From the NCBI GenBank assembly GCA_033725935.1, contig MU867066.1:496001-560000 (forward strand): DNA of 64,000 nucleotides, in the 5' to 3' direction. The stretch comes from Cladorrhinum sp. PSN259. Taxonomy: Eukaryota; Ascomycota; Sordariomycetes; Sordariales; Podosporaceae. The stretch's first letter is position 1. Every line of letters starts with the position of its first letter. The notes under the pieces are model-generated. The model saw only the letters and a program-made list of their open reading frames with translations. It had not been told where the DNA came from and did no database searches. The translations under genes were made by a program, and so were the position numbers. Below, piece by piece: positions 1-12,124 of the stretch.

Positions 1-366
1 CGGGGAAGGCTGTTGCGGAGAGGGCGGCCATGTTAGTATTCGAGAATAGGGGTGAAGAGGTAGCGGAGAAATGAGCAACGTACAAGTCACGGCCAACAAT
101 GTTTTCTAATACTGAGCTCTTTCCGCTGGACTGACTGCCGACGACGACTATTTGAGGGAGATCGATGGGGTTGGTGACGCCAACGGTAGTGAAGACATCC
201 TGGAGCTTGTTGACGAGCCTGAAACCCAAATGTGTCAGTCAGTGCCTAACCACCACCTAGCCAAGACAACAAGCGGTGGAGGGGTTGATGGGTGTGGTTA
301 CTTGATGAGGCCGGGGTCCGAGATACCACCGGGGGTGCTGAGCGTCCCAGAAGGATCGGACGCCAT
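1..366 (-). CDS. vps1: Vacuolar sorting dynamin-like GTPase Vps1, 5' part
   Basis: Only the N-terminus is inside the window; the gene continues past base 1. Three exons are visible: 366-302, 218-84 and 9-<1, split by introns of 83 and 74 bases with GT...AG borders. A CTAAC branch-like site precedes the second acceptor. The ATG at 366 opens a short Ser/Gly/Pro leader. Exon 2 then gives the dynamin start NKLQDV, the stretch [11 protein letters not shown] and the G1/P-loop GSQSSGKSS, followed by VLENIVGRD. Exon 3 resumes with FLPR, as expected for this family. Vps1 is a soluble dynamin that drives membrane scission in endosome-to-vacuole traffic, endocytosis and peroxisome division. The wording [20 protein letters not shown] fits Vps1 better than its paralogue Dnm1. 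GTPase motifs G2-G4, the stalk and the GED lie outside the window and cannot be checked. Confidence 0.92.
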
Positions 367-1538
367 GATTGTGGGAGTCGAGGTTCAAAAGTTGGGGAAT
401 GGATGTGGTCGTGCGGGTTGGTTGTTGTTGTTGTTGGTGTGGTGTTGGTTTATTCGGGAGTCGATCCGCCCAACCTAGCAGCGACGACAACGGTGGCGGC
501 GACAGGGAAGTGGGTGGCGGGTCACTTTAATCGTCGAAAATCCCGTAGCCGAAAAAGATTAGAAGCTGGGTGCGGGTATAGCTCTCTGTCGCCCCGGGTG
601 TGGAAATATCGACTTTTAATAGAAAAAGGCCCGGCTTGCAAAACTGAAGTCGGGATGTTTTAAAGATTAAGGCGTTGTTGGTTGCAGTGGTTGCAGTGTA
701 TCGTTTGACTCGCAAGACCACTGGAGACCCCCTTCCCTTGTATCGACTTACGTAGCGCTGTAGCGTCGCATTGAAAGCATCATGGTCCGTGCATAATTTT
801 CGTGGGACGTCTGGAACCCGGGACGGGAGCTCTGATACTTTTGTTCACACACGTGATTTACAGCGGCGCTACTGCCAGATTTATAGGGGTTCTTTTATAC
901 ACTACAGCTCGACCCCTGTACCTAATTGGGAATAGAATCACATTACAACAGTTGATTAGCACTGATGAAAGACTCCTGGTACAGACACAAATAAAATAAG
1001 TAGTGACTTTATCAGAGATACCCGACCATGTATGTGCTTATCGGTTTTATTTGTCTGCCTGCTAACCTCATCAGGCGCTGCGTAGGCATTCGTCATCATC
1101 TCTCTCAGGTGAGGCCGCTTCGTGACGTACACCCATGAAACTACTCAGATGTGTAGAGATGATGAATTCATACTATCAGTAACCACTATGTCTCCGCTCA
1201 TGAATCGCCCCTGTTATGCTCTTTACTGTACAAAACCAAGGCCAAAAAAGCCGCCCCCCGCAACCTCGCTATTCGTCGTCGTTATCGGTCTATTACTGAT
1301 ATGCCGCAAGTCATCCCGGCCGTAGTAGATGAAACATAAACCTCTTCCTTCCTCTGTTGAGAGAATTGTCAACATAATCAAAGATACAAAAGTGGAAAAA
1401 AAAAAAAAAAAAAAAAATGAAAAAGGATATTGCGGCCAGTCCCGTCCATATGCTAACCCAACACTTCGTACAGATCCTTCAGACTCTACAGATTCTGTAT
1501 TCTTCCTCCTCTGGCGGCCACGCCGCCTAGGTCGCATC
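367..1538. other. Intergenic: vps1 promoter side and gid7 3' flank
   Basis: No open frame here reads like protein. The first 150 bases upstream of vps1 contain a TTG-rich tract (about 418-438) typical of a transcribed leader. The right part is the 3' flank of gid7 and includes a 22-base A run at 1396-1417, which is a T run on the gid7 coding strand. Nothing else is identifiable. Confidence 0.6.
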
Positions 1539-3819
1539 TCATTCTACGCCATTATCTCTCGAGTTAGCTTCTAATAATGACCAGCTACTCGTATTGCCTG
1601 AACGGAGTGGCGCACCATTAGAGCGTTGGCTTTTTGACGCCCACAATCGTGCGCGGTCTTTGGTTGACCAGATCTTTATCTTGCCGTCGTCTCCGCAAGT
1701 CGCAAACAAAGCTGGATCACATGGACTCCATGCGACCGCGTTAACGCGCGGCGTGTGAGCTTCAGCCTTATGTACCACAGCCGCAGTTACCTTGTGCCAT
1801 ATGAAAACGGAGCCGTCTAATAAAAAAGGTCAGTCACGTTCCTGCCATCAGGATCAATAAAAGGTTTAGACGTACCTTCACTCCCACTTATGACGAAGCT
1901 TGAGTGAGCGCCCCCTAAGCAGCTCCGTATCGTAAATTTACCGCCGGTATGGCCTAGGTACCTTTGTTCCACTTCGCGCGTCTGGAGGTCAATCAAGAGA
2001 GCCTCGTGATTAACGGTGTTGACGAGTAGGTGCCTCGAGTCGTGGCCGAAGGTGATAGAAGTAGCCCGAAATTCGACATGGTAAATGAACTCGAGTTTTC
2101 GTGTGAGAAAGTTGTATATGTGTAGTTGTTTCTGATCATCCATAGCAACCAGCCAGCGCCCGCAAGGTGAGATGGCCAAGTCCTCCGTCCGATGTTCTGT
2201 TGTCCACACAAAAAGGCAGTTGCCATCGAGATCCCATTGACACAGAGGTTTGTCCTTATCAAACGACCCAGTCACAAAACTTGTCCCCTTCGGTTCCCAG
2301 ACGCAACTGCTTACTGGCTCCTCAAACCTTTCGAGAATCTTGATGCAATGACCCGTCTAAGAAGCAGGTTGTCAGTAACGGTAACGCGCATCCGGGGGCT
2401 GATCGCAGTTTTGAGGGTCAATTCTCACCTCGGTGTTCCACAGCTTGGCGAAGTTATCTATACCGCATGTTACAAGCATTGTGTCATCCGGGCTCCAGGC
2501 CAGGTTGCAGATCACCGTGTCATGGCCGTCAAGCACGCGCGGCGCTTGAAAAGAGCGCGTGTCCCAGATGTAGACCTCTTTTGCGCTTCCACAGGCAGCA
2601 AGTCGATCGCCTTTATGAGAAAACGCTACCTGGTAGACCTCGCCGCCGTATTGCTCCAACTCAACCATCACATCGGTAGGAAACATACTCCTATCGCACA
2701 AGTGGTCTGCATACAAAGAAAGCTCTTCAGTGCTTGAGTGGTAAAGACACTTTTCAATCTGGTTTTGTTTAACGTTATTGAGCAGGACTGCGAGCCGGTG
2801 CTCTGGAAGCATCACCAATGGGGATATGTGTTCTGGTTCTCCCAACGGATCAGTCATTTTGTCGGTTATTTGTAGAACAAAAGTAACTTACGTGATAGCT
2901 CCGCCAGCAATACGCGTCGAGATTTCCCTTTGGCGCCGTCCCAGTTTGCCTTGGCCTTGAGATCTTCGGCATCCTGGCACATGAGGAGTCGAGATAGAAG
3001 ATGGAGAGTCTGGTGTTGGTCTCGACACAAGGGAGTAAGTTCAGTCCGCAAGACCGATAATGCTTCGGCCGACTTCCTAAGTTCCAAAAGCTCCAAAAAC
3101 TTTTGTTGCCGGAGCTGAAATGTTATGGCATTCTTGTCTGTGCCTTGTGCCAGCACCAGCCCACTCCCAGAGCCCTGACTTCCCTTACCATTCGTGCTCT
3201 TAGCTCCCCACAGGAGCTCCTCTGCCCTTTTCCAGTCACCGTTCAGGATCGCGTCCCGGAAAGAAGCCACGTCCGGGCTTTCGACCTCGTAGCCACTCTC
3301 CTTGCTGACGCTGTTGGCGGCTGAATGATACCCCAGGTCGTTCAACGCCTGTATCAAGATGCGAGTGACCTCTTGACGGTCATGACCAAAGTAAGTGCCC
3401 ACCGATCCTCCGTTAACTGTTTCGTGGTACATGACCTCGGTTTTCATCAAAAGTTCTGGGTGAGATCCGTCCGCCTGAAGCCGCGAAGACCGACTTGATG
3501 ACTGGTAGCCGTCACTTTCGGTGCGCATTCCTCCGCCGCGCCTCCTCTTAGACTGTCTTTTAAAGGCTGAGAGGTTCGCTGCACCAGCGTATGCCTCCTG
3601 ATCTGGGTACTCCAGGTCTTCAGACTCGCCCCGCTGCCTCCTTCCGAGTATCTGGGCCGGTTGTGTAGAGCTGTGGGGTTGCAGTAGCAGCGGAGCGGGT
3701 GGTGGTGACGGCGCCGTCTCGTGCTCTGGACTCGGAGTATTGGAGAACGACAGCGGCGAGTGTACGGAAGTGGTGGTCGAAGCGTAGGCGGGGGCCCGGC
3801 GTGAGATTTGGTCTGCCAC
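1539..3819 (-). CDS. gid7: GID/CTLH ubiquitin-ligase WD40 subunit (Gid7/WDR26 family)
   Basis: Four exons: 3819-2892, 2832-2429, 2356-1876 and 1816-1539. The acceptor of exon 2 could also be six bases upstream. The product is about 696 residues. Order: a Ser/Pro-rich N-terminus with a basic patch KRQSKRRRG (about residue 88); a LisH-CTLH region (about 145-300: TRILIQALNDLGYHSAANS, then FRDAILNGDWKRAEELLWG); then WD40 repeats to the C-terminus, for example VYIWDTRSF, DNFAKLWNTE and DGKIKIWSTK. This architecture is diagnostic of Gid7/WDR26, the subunit that assembles ring-shaped GID/CTLH E3 ligase particles that degrade gluconeogenic enzymes in yeast. Start problem: the open frame reaches 3819, but that codon is GTG and no in-frame ATG is seen above it. 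The first in-frame ATG is at 3528, giving 599 residues with all domains intact. An upstream coding exon is also possible. Confidence 0.92.
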
Positions 3820-5338
3820 GACGATGGATCTAGGGGCCGCGGGACCGAGTTCCGTCCCCGCGGAATGTTTGATGGTGGAGGGAGAAGCGGTCGGTATTGA
3901 TTGGGTGTTTGGGGAGGAGAGGAGCGAACAAGAGCAGTCTTTCTCGGATCGAAAGGCAGGAAAGGGGGGGCGGATGTTGGTGCGTCAAAGCTTATTCTTT
4001 GAAAGCGGATGCAAAGGTAAGGAAGATACGTCGAGAGGGATGGATCACTGACGTGCCGTCACCACACCACGTTATGATGGGATCGGAGCTGGAGCTGATG
4101 CGGATGCGGCACATGCGCGCACTGTGGGATGGAGTACGGTTATGTATGCAGCACTGCGAGAAATCACACAGAGGAGCCGGATACAGATTAAAATTATATG
4201 TAAGAGTTGATCGGGCTTATTCGTAAAGACTGGATGGGACGGACTGATGGGACTGGCTGTTGAAGATGTTAAAGGCGGGCACCTGGATGGCTGGGCTGGG
4301 CATGGGGCATGGGCCACTGGGTTGAAGAAGGACGCAATCGCTAAAGTGGGCCGGGGGCCTTCCCCGCTGATTGTGAGCTGGCGAGCTGGCAAAGCACCTG
4401 CCTAGGTGCACAATTGGGTCTCATTCGGTCTCAATTCTTGCAGTAATCAAGATGAAATCGGCATGCTTCGGGTAGGTAGCACAGCATGCCTCTCTGATTG
4501 CTTCGTGGCTCATTCATTGTCCTCCTTGGATTCACACTGTGTCGGGTGTTTGGTGGGAAACCTGGAAACCTGGAAACCTGGAAACCAATGTAAACCAATG
4601 TTACTTGACATCTGCAGCCAAAGCGTGAACAGGTGAAACCCTGGATTCTCTTTTAGGTTTATTGAGTCAGAGGCTAAGGTAAGAACTCCTCAGAATTCGA
4701 CAAGATAGGTAGGTAATGATATATATATATATATACGGTTGGCTTCCAACTATGTACCGATGCGGGAATGCAGATTGATATGTTTATGAATGGTGATGTT
4801 TGTGTCAAAATGACCACTCCATCATAGCACTCCACACTTTTCAAATGTCCCTCTCACCCATAAAGAGATAGACCACAAAAGTTCCCGAAGAAAATAAGAA
4901 AAGGTCATAAGAGCGAACGTAAGAAGAAAAACAAGGGTACACAAAGACTTCTTGGGAATCGTTGATATAAAAAAACATGAAAATAACACAAAGCCATTTG
5001 CATAACCAGAAACAAAAAAGTAAAACCTCCACATGCTTAACCAGCGCCCTCGATCAAAATAAACAAGACGGTGTCGTAAAGAATCAATATTAAAACGCCA
5101 AAAACCCGCACTTGGTGTCCGTGAAAGTTGTCGTTTCATGACTTAGTCGTAACAAGAAAAACGTGTTTGGAGGTGGTCGATACGGTAAAAGGTGCTCAAT
5201 ATCGTTGTTTTCGGGCATTGAGGAGCTTGTCTGTCGAGTAGGCGGCATTAAAGAGAAAGGGTTTTATACAGGTGAAGAAGATATTTCCCGAAAAAATGCC
5301 CAGTCAAGATAATAGTTTCCAAATGAAAGATGAAGCCC
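3820..5338. other. Intergenic: gid7 5' side and 3' flank of next gene
   Basis: No supported gene. The 260 bases immediately upstream of gid7 contain no ATG on the minus strand, which is why an upstream start is hard to place. Three tandem copies of an 8-base unit (ACCTGGAA) followed by a duplicated AAACCAATGT lie at 4558-4601. An AT dinucleotide run lies at 4719-4735. The A/T-rich part 4800-5338 probably contains the 3' UTR of the downstream minus-strand gene. Confidence 0.55.
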
Positions 5339-7413
5339 TCAAAGAAAGCCGCCCTCGGCACCCCCAAAAACGCCCACGCTGCCACGCCATCCACATCGTT
5401 CCAAATCCTTGACCGACTGTGGTGATGTTGGTGACTGCGGGTGCTGGAAATGAGGTTGAGGCGCTGCTCTGGGGTGAAGGTGGTGGAGGGGAGGTGGTGG
5501 AGACTGCGGCAGCTGAGGATCCGCGTCGCTGTTGCTTCCGCGACTGCTTGCCGTGCTGTTGTTAGTTTGCACCAGAAGCAGGCTGCTTGTGCTGCTCAGG
5601 CGCTTAGTGAACTCGCTGAAGCTGAGTCGCTTGTTACTAGATGTCGACTGGCGTTCAGTCGCGCTGCGTTGTAAAGGTGGCGGTGACCCTGGCGCCACGC
5701 TGGAGAACCCATCCTCGGGGACAATTCCCGAAGCTTCCAAAAGAGCGCTGCCAGTAGTTGGGGAGGACGCAATGATCGTGGCCAACTGCGGCTGTGAATG
5801 TGTTCGCTGGCTCATTGCTGGCCTACTTCGATTCCCCGAGTAACCAGTCTGAGGCCTCCAGGCAGTCGAGCTGTTCGATGACAAGGCCATCAGGGCCTCG
5901 TGATTATATGTAAGTGGTGATCGTGGTGGCGGTGGTTCATATCGTCCTCCAATGTAATGGAAGGCTCGTCGCGCGCTGATAGTTGGTGGCGACGAAAAGC
6001 GATCGTCCATTTCCATGTCCATGTCGCCTATCGGTCCGTCGCTATCGTCGCTATCATCATCGTATTCCGAAAAGGAATCAGAATCCATGTCCCAAGCGCT
6101 CTTTGGCTCGAGAATCTGTGATGAGCCGGCAGCGGCATCTGCCTTCATCTTGGCCTCTCCAGCCTCGCGTTGCCTTCTCTTCTCGTCCATATCCCGCATG
6201 AGCGCATCAAATCGAGCCAAGGACGTCAGTTTCTCCTCTCCTGGTGTTACCTCTTCGGTCCCCGGGATACATCGGAGTTGGAAGGCTCGGTCAAGAATCG
6301 TTTCCCGCGGTCCTGGGGGTGAGCTTGCAGTCGGCAAAGTCACTTGTGGTGTTGGCCCTGAGCTGACACTGCCCCGTTCTCTGATGGGAGAGCTGAGCGT
6401 GGATGACCTTCCCTGAGCTGAGGTCCAGCCCTCTATAAACTCCCCCTGATACTCGCCAATCGTGGTGGCAATGGTTGTGGCCGGGGATGGAAGATCTGCG
6501 GGATGCATCATGGAATAGCTGTGGAAGCCCATGTGGGCATGGGTCATTGAGCTCGTTGCTGAAGATAAATCGCTTCGCTTTGAGCGTAAACTTGGTGAAT
6601 CTGAAAATGTCATGGGCCTGTCCCGCCCAGAATGCGTCTGGTTTATCCCCTTCAAGAAACCAGGCCGAGAGCTGGCACTCCCACTTCCCGGTCTCTGTTG
6701 CCCATCACCAGGGCGAGGAGAAAAGGGGTTGACAAATGTTGGCGATGCGGGCGTTAGGGGACTCAGCGGGATTTGAACTCTTCCCGTCAGATTGGGCTGA
6801 ATGAGCTGTTGAAGGAAGCGAGACCAGTCCTGGAGAGTATATGGCTCGTTTTCCACATAACGGAACAACAACGTCGTCGGCCCCGTCTCCTTGGCGGTGG
6901 TGAATCCAGCCGTCCTACTTGAACGCCGTTTCCGCAACTTATCCAGGATGCGATCTGGCATGATGGTCATAACAAGAGTGGCGAGGACAGGCCCCTGTTT
7001 CCTGTGCGCAATCATTTGTACTTGACAGTCGGTGATGGACACAATCGAATGTTGCTGCACGGGCTCCACATCGTCCTATCGCTCTCCGAGTCAGGAACCG
7101 ATCGCCCCTTACGATGCTATCGGATAGAAGGAAATGAGGTGATGACTGACCTTAGACTTGTACACGGACAAGTAGAACCCATCTGTAGGAATCCTCGAGA
7201 GATCTCTCGCGGAGCTGCGGTTAGACTGCAGCTTTGACAAGGTCGACTGCTGTGCCTGTTCTCGGCTGGGCCCTCCCACAACAACATATCGAGGCTACCG
7301 AACATTGTTAGCAAAGATGCCAACCCTCAACTCCTGAACAAGCTTCGCACCTTCCACAATGCCCTCCCAATTATCGTGCCCCTGTCCGGGGGCACACTCA
7401 ACAATCCTTCCAT
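5339..7413 (-). CDS. Conserved fungal protein with a probable PH-like N-terminal domain
   Basis: I rebuilt three exons: 7413-7351, 7294-7151 and 7075-5339, giving 647 residues. The first intron has a clear GCTAAC branch site and TAG acceptor. Joining them gives a globular N-terminus with RALWKPRYVVVGG, then GFYLSVYKSKDDVEPVQQHS, then TLQDWSRFLQQLIQP at about residue 150. That pattern (Trp-x-x-Arg-Tyr strand, strand with YKS-D, closing helix with Trp) resembles a pleckstrin-homology fold, which I infer rather than recognise. The remaining two thirds is Ser/Pro/Thr-rich and probably disordered. It includes an acidic SD-rich stretch (FSEYDDDSDDSDG), a charged helix (DMDEKRRQREAGEAKMK) and a Pro/His-rich tail. 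The gene may encode a membrane- or phosphoinositide-associated scaffold; no enzymatic motif is visible. The start rests on the ATG at 7413, which is followed by a good donor after LWK. Confidence 0.75.
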
Positions 7414-10400
7414 GGCAGCTGTTTCGACTACCAGCCTTGCTTGTGTTTGCGGAGGTCAATGGGCGTGATAATGGACGTTTTTTGATCGAATTCGATTCAG
7501 ATTGCGGGATTCGGTTAAATTAGGGATTAGAGGTCGCGCATCGTGAGAGGGGTATTAAAAAAAAGAAGCAAAAATAGTAAAAGGTTGAAATCTGAAGGAG
7601 GACTGATTCCCTCCAAACCGACAACCGGCAACCGACGATCTGAATCTGAACCTGAACCTGAACCAAGTATCCGTAGCACGCCGGCAGCACGAGGGGCACC
7701 CAACAACACTCAACACCGCCTCAAACAAAATAGTCTCGGACTTGCACAGAGTGGATGACCAAATAAAAGGCCAAATGTAGAAACCATCCAGAAGAAAGGA
7801 AACCTGGAACGGCACCACCGCTGAGTATTAAGGGACTCAGGTCGCGGGCGGATGGGGGAGCGAGATTAATAAAAAGGGCCCGCTCATGGGCATATAGGTG
7901 CATGTGGGAGCTCCGCCCAGGGAACCGCCAAGGCGAAAGGCCAAGAGGCATTTTTCGAAAACATACAGGCACCACCAACTGAAATTCGGGGAGTTTGGGG
8001 AGGAACATGTACCCAGGGGCAGCCAGAGCAGCTGGAGCACTAGCATGGGGGGTATGGTGCTAGTCGCCTGTTTCCAGGCAGACCAGGATGTGGGTGAGTT
8101 CCGCAATCCACACTCCACAGGCCTTGCCATTGCGAGTTAGGTTGGTTGGAGATTGATTGATTCTGCATTGCTAACCGGGCCGGTAATCTCACCAGCAGCT
8201 TGAGATCTTCACCACTTGAAGACACTCGATGCCGTTCGTCTGATGACGATCCTGTGGATTCTTATTTGTTGAAGACAGACGGCGTCTTTCACGTCCTCGG
8301 GACCGAGTGGATGCGCCATGAGGAGACTTTCAAGTTCCCCACGATCCTCAGGCCATAAACGGCAACACGGGGAGGAAACTGCTGCTGTCAGGCTTGTCAG
8401 GTACATACATCCATGTTCTTTTTTCCTCTTCCTCTGGAACGAGAAACCCTCACACTTGGGCATTTCTCGGTGATACCAGTTTCAGACAAGCGGCCCAGCC
8501 AGAATTATACGGATCGGAGGACGTCTAACTCGAAGGGGGAACGAAGATGTGCCTCGTGCACCACGCCCCTGTCTGTCGCTAATCGTAGAAGTGGGGTCAG
8601 AAAGTCCCCCAGGCTAGGTCAATCTGGGTTAGGGTCGCTATTGATGGCTTCGCCTTTCGGTCAAGGCTGTCACGATTTTATGTTCTGCCGTAATTTACAA
8701 AAACGCCCGGACCACCTGAAACTGTCGGGAAACAAACCTCGGCCTGGGTTTTGGCTTCATCCACCGACGATAATGCGACGATAGCAAAATATAAAAAACA
8801 GGTGCTGCATCGGGAATGCTATATCTGACTGATGACATCAAATTGCGCCCCGCCGCCGGGTTACCCTTCTCGAAGGGATTCAATGGCACGGCGTGTGCAT
8901 CCTCTGTGGTTCAATGCCACTCTGCCTCTGCGCAGCGTTACCGTTACAACCCTCTGCCGTCGTCCCTGACTCAACCCGCGCGAGGAGGACTGCCCTGGAT
9001 TCTGAAATGCCTGGTTTCGGAGCATCAAGCCCCATGCAATAGCTGATGGTCATATAGAACAAGAACACAAGGAGCCCCCCACACGGGTTGGCAAATCGAG
9101 GGTCAACTTTGAGGCTTACTCGGACCCCTGCTGGCGTCGCCAGCAGCATCGACACTTTCAACTCTGTGCGCGCGCAGCTGTTCCGCGATCCGCTCAACTG
9201 CAGGATTCGCCATGTGGCCCAGCTGACCCTGCATACCGGACGTCTCTTCGTGCCTGGATCTGTGCGCAAGCGAACAAGCGACAAGCAGCGACGAGACCAG
9301 ACAGCCGTGATCCATCCTGAATATGAGCTAAGCCACCAACCATTCCCCTACATTTGGCCTTGGTGCTTCCGTCGACCCGTCTGACTATGCTCAACCAAGA
9401 CAAGCTCACATCGGCTCCACAAGACTGCGCAACAACTTGGCTGCCAGCGAGCGCGGCGTTCCGGCAGCCAAACTCGGCGACGCGCAGCCACACTTGGATG
9501 CAGCCAAAGGCCTGGGGGCTGTCCGGTTGACCGCATCTCCTTCTTCACGACGACGGCGACAGGAACAAGTCACCAGTGCGGCGGGCGTCGGATCTGGGCC
9601 AGCCGCGAGAGGCCAATGAGAGCATCAATACTAGATGCAAGAAAGAATGGTGTGAGTCGCAATATGCATCTTGCAGCATGCCGCCACCATCACGACCACA
9701 ACCAAACACGACGGACACCGGTTTTTCGTCTTGTGACCGCTATCAATATATCGGCATCCCATTCTGACTTGCATACAACGGCTTTACCACCTTACGTATG
9801 AGGTGAAAGCGCAGGAAATCAAGGACGAATAACAGGGCAAAGATGTAAGACATCGATTGACCTGTCAACTTCTCTGACTTCGGAGGTTGGCTTTCAATAA
9901 ACTGTCTCTGATTTTACCCCCCGTTCCTGCATCCTTCTATGCTCTTGGAGTAACAATGTCATTCTGCCTGCCTCCTCTGGTCACCATCTCTTCTGTTGGT
10001 AATCTAATTCTTTAATTCTGTATTACCAAGACGTTTTGTTTTGCGGGGGTGTTGGCTGTTTCCGTATTCGGCATGAGTCAGGGGTTTTTGTCACTTGTCA
10101 CTCTCACGGAACAACACCATTTTATTCTTCTTTTTCTTGTGTGATGCACTCCTTCTTTTTTTCTTTTTCGTTTCTAGATTGATTGCGAAATTATCCATGT
10201 CGAAAAAAAAACCACCTTCAATGCTACTTCAAGTCTTACACCGCCTGCATTGACGCCTTCGACGAACATTCTGCGGTGAGCATTTTGCCCCTCAGCCCCT
10301 GCTAATCCACCTGAATTACAGGAGATCATCCAATGTGGTGAAAGGACGGCGAACGGTCCGACCCTCACCCGCATTCTGCCCATTTTTTGTAACAGTCCCC

Positions 10401-10499
10401 CCAGTCTGTTTTTCTCGATCGAGAATTTTCAACGTTCTTCCCCCTTTTTGGGGAAAGCCCGATCGATGGAAATAATGAATCCTTGTCCATCAGCAAGGG

Positions 10500-10530
<31 letters not shown>

Positions 10531-11783
10531 TTTGGTTCTCGGTCATTCAAAGTTCTTAGCCATAATCAGCAGCAGCGGGTATGCAGTGGCAATCCTATCC
10601 GTGCTCTCCGTCTTTTTTTGCTGGCTGCTGCTTGTTTCCCGGAAAAGCGAAAAAGGAGTGTCAAAGTTGACGTCCGTCCTGCAAGGGAGAAGAGATGGAG
10701 GGCTCCACTAATCTTCTTAATTCAGACGGACCTGCAGCAAATGGTCTGGGCAAAAGCGGACACCACACTCGTGTTAATGAGCCCGGGCCACTGTCTGGGC
10801 AAGCCAAGCTCTTATCGCGAGTTTTGTCTCTCGTTTTTGCTTTTCTTTTTCTTCTCCCGTCTTTGCCGCACACGCCGTTTATAGCGTCGGTAGGTGTACT
10901 GAGTATCTTGAAAAGTGTCAGATCATTCCAAGACATAATCAGATATGGCACAGGGCACAGGATCGCGGCGTGCATGTTTTTTTCTTCTTATTCTTCTTTG
11001 TCTAAAAGAAACAAGGATTTTGCTTCTTTTGCCTCTCTCTGGCTCCTCCGCCTGGCTGCATGTCGAGCGGCCAGACCGAGAGATCCCTAACCAATTTTTT
11101 TTAACCTTCCTCCTGAGTGTTTTCTTTCTCTACTCTCTAAACAATGTTATCCCGGGCCTCGGCTTGATTACTACCATCGAGACACATGAACGTTTCAATC
11201 ACCCTTCTTCGGATTGAATATGGATAAAATGGTGTGATATACTTGTTGATTAACCATCGCATTCGCCAAAGAATAAATAAAAAAAGAAAAGAACTCGAAG
11301 GACCTTCAGCGAGGGGGTCCTGGCGGCAACGGCATTTTACTTTAAAGATCCCGAGTGTTCATTTGGGAGTTGTACCTACCGCGGACCTGTTTCTCATCAA
11401 GAGACTTTGACTTTCTTGGGCAGGGTGTATATCCAGGATACGGAGTGTTTGTCACCAATGACAGGTGCAGCAGCCGGCCGGAGAGATGTCAACCTACCAC
11501 CTACCACCACCAAAAGAATTACCGGGTGGTGTGTTGTAATGTTTCAATTCCGCACGGATCATCTCCGTACGTTATCTCGCACGCTCACCTGAGACAAGGC
11601 AGGAACGCAATGAGTGATCCCGGTGATCAGTTGGAAACCCCGTGACCCCCTGCCAGCGAAAAATAGGTTACGAAAAGAAACAGCGGTTCATAATGGTTGG
11701 TCGATGGCTGAGTTTGTGGCGGCAGCGGCACAAGGTACGGGCCGCTGTTTTTTTATCTCATCATAATCATCACGGTCATCATG
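7414..11783. other. Gene-poor stretch, left part
   Basis: Many short frames are open here, but none shows domain-like composition, paired splice sites or a recognisable motif. From about 9.85 to 11.2 kb the plus strand is rich in long pyrimidine tracts (TTCTTTTTCTTTC-type) with a TC repeat at about 10505-10531. In Sordariales such tracts often mark long transcribed leaders or non-coding RNAs, but I see no start of a coding sequence that would go with one. Sequence at 7.9-9.6 kb is more GC-balanced and could hide a small multi-exon gene that I failed to resolve. Confidence 0.5.
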
Positions 11784-12124
11784 TACAATCTAATGCTTAA
11801 ACGTTTGTTAGCTTGGTACATGCCCCATAAACCAATGACGGAAACAACCGCAAGGTTATCGCGGAAGATGGTACGTGATGGAAGGAATTACTTATGCAGG
11901 TCGGGATATCCAGCATGCGTAGAAAGGAGGTAGAAATACATCAACAGAAGCCGAACAAGCGTAGAAAAGAGTCGGGAATACATCAACAGAAGCCGAATAG
12001 GTGTAGAAAAGAGTCAGGGATGCATTAACGGAAGCCGAACAGGCGTACAAACAAGTGAGATGGGCATAAGAAAGTGTACATTAGGCATGTAGCGCGCTAA
12101 CAAACGTTTAAGCATTAGATTGTA
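11784..12124. mobile_element. Miniature inverted-repeat transposable element (MITE)
   Basis: The 29 bases at 11784-11812 are the exact reverse complement of 12096-12124. After a four-base mismatch the match resumes with TACATGCC on the inner side, so the terminal repeats are about 41 bases long. The outermost bases are TA on both sides, consistent with a TA target-site duplication and an element proper of 337 bases (11786-12122) whose ends begin CAATCTAATGC. TA duplication and length fit a non-autonomous Tc1/mariner-type MITE. No transposase frame exists inside. The interior contains three 42-bp tandem repeats, listed separately. No second copy is evident in the window. Confidence 0.75.
11917..12042. 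repeat. Three 42-bp tandem repeats inside the MITE
   Basis: Units occupy 11917-11958, 11959-12000 and 12001-12042, each of the form GCGTAGAAA...GAAGCCGAA. A degenerate fourth start (GCGTACAAACAAG) follows at 12043. Units 2 and 3 differ at seven positions, all transitions. Units 1 and 2 also differ mainly by transitions. This is compatible with mutation by RIP but is not proof of it. Confidence 0.85.

Noticed and set aside
8880..9384. Overlapping 98-134 codon frames on both strands
   Set aside because: Neither has domain-like composition, splice sites or a recognised motif. Mutual overlap on opposite strands suggests chance.
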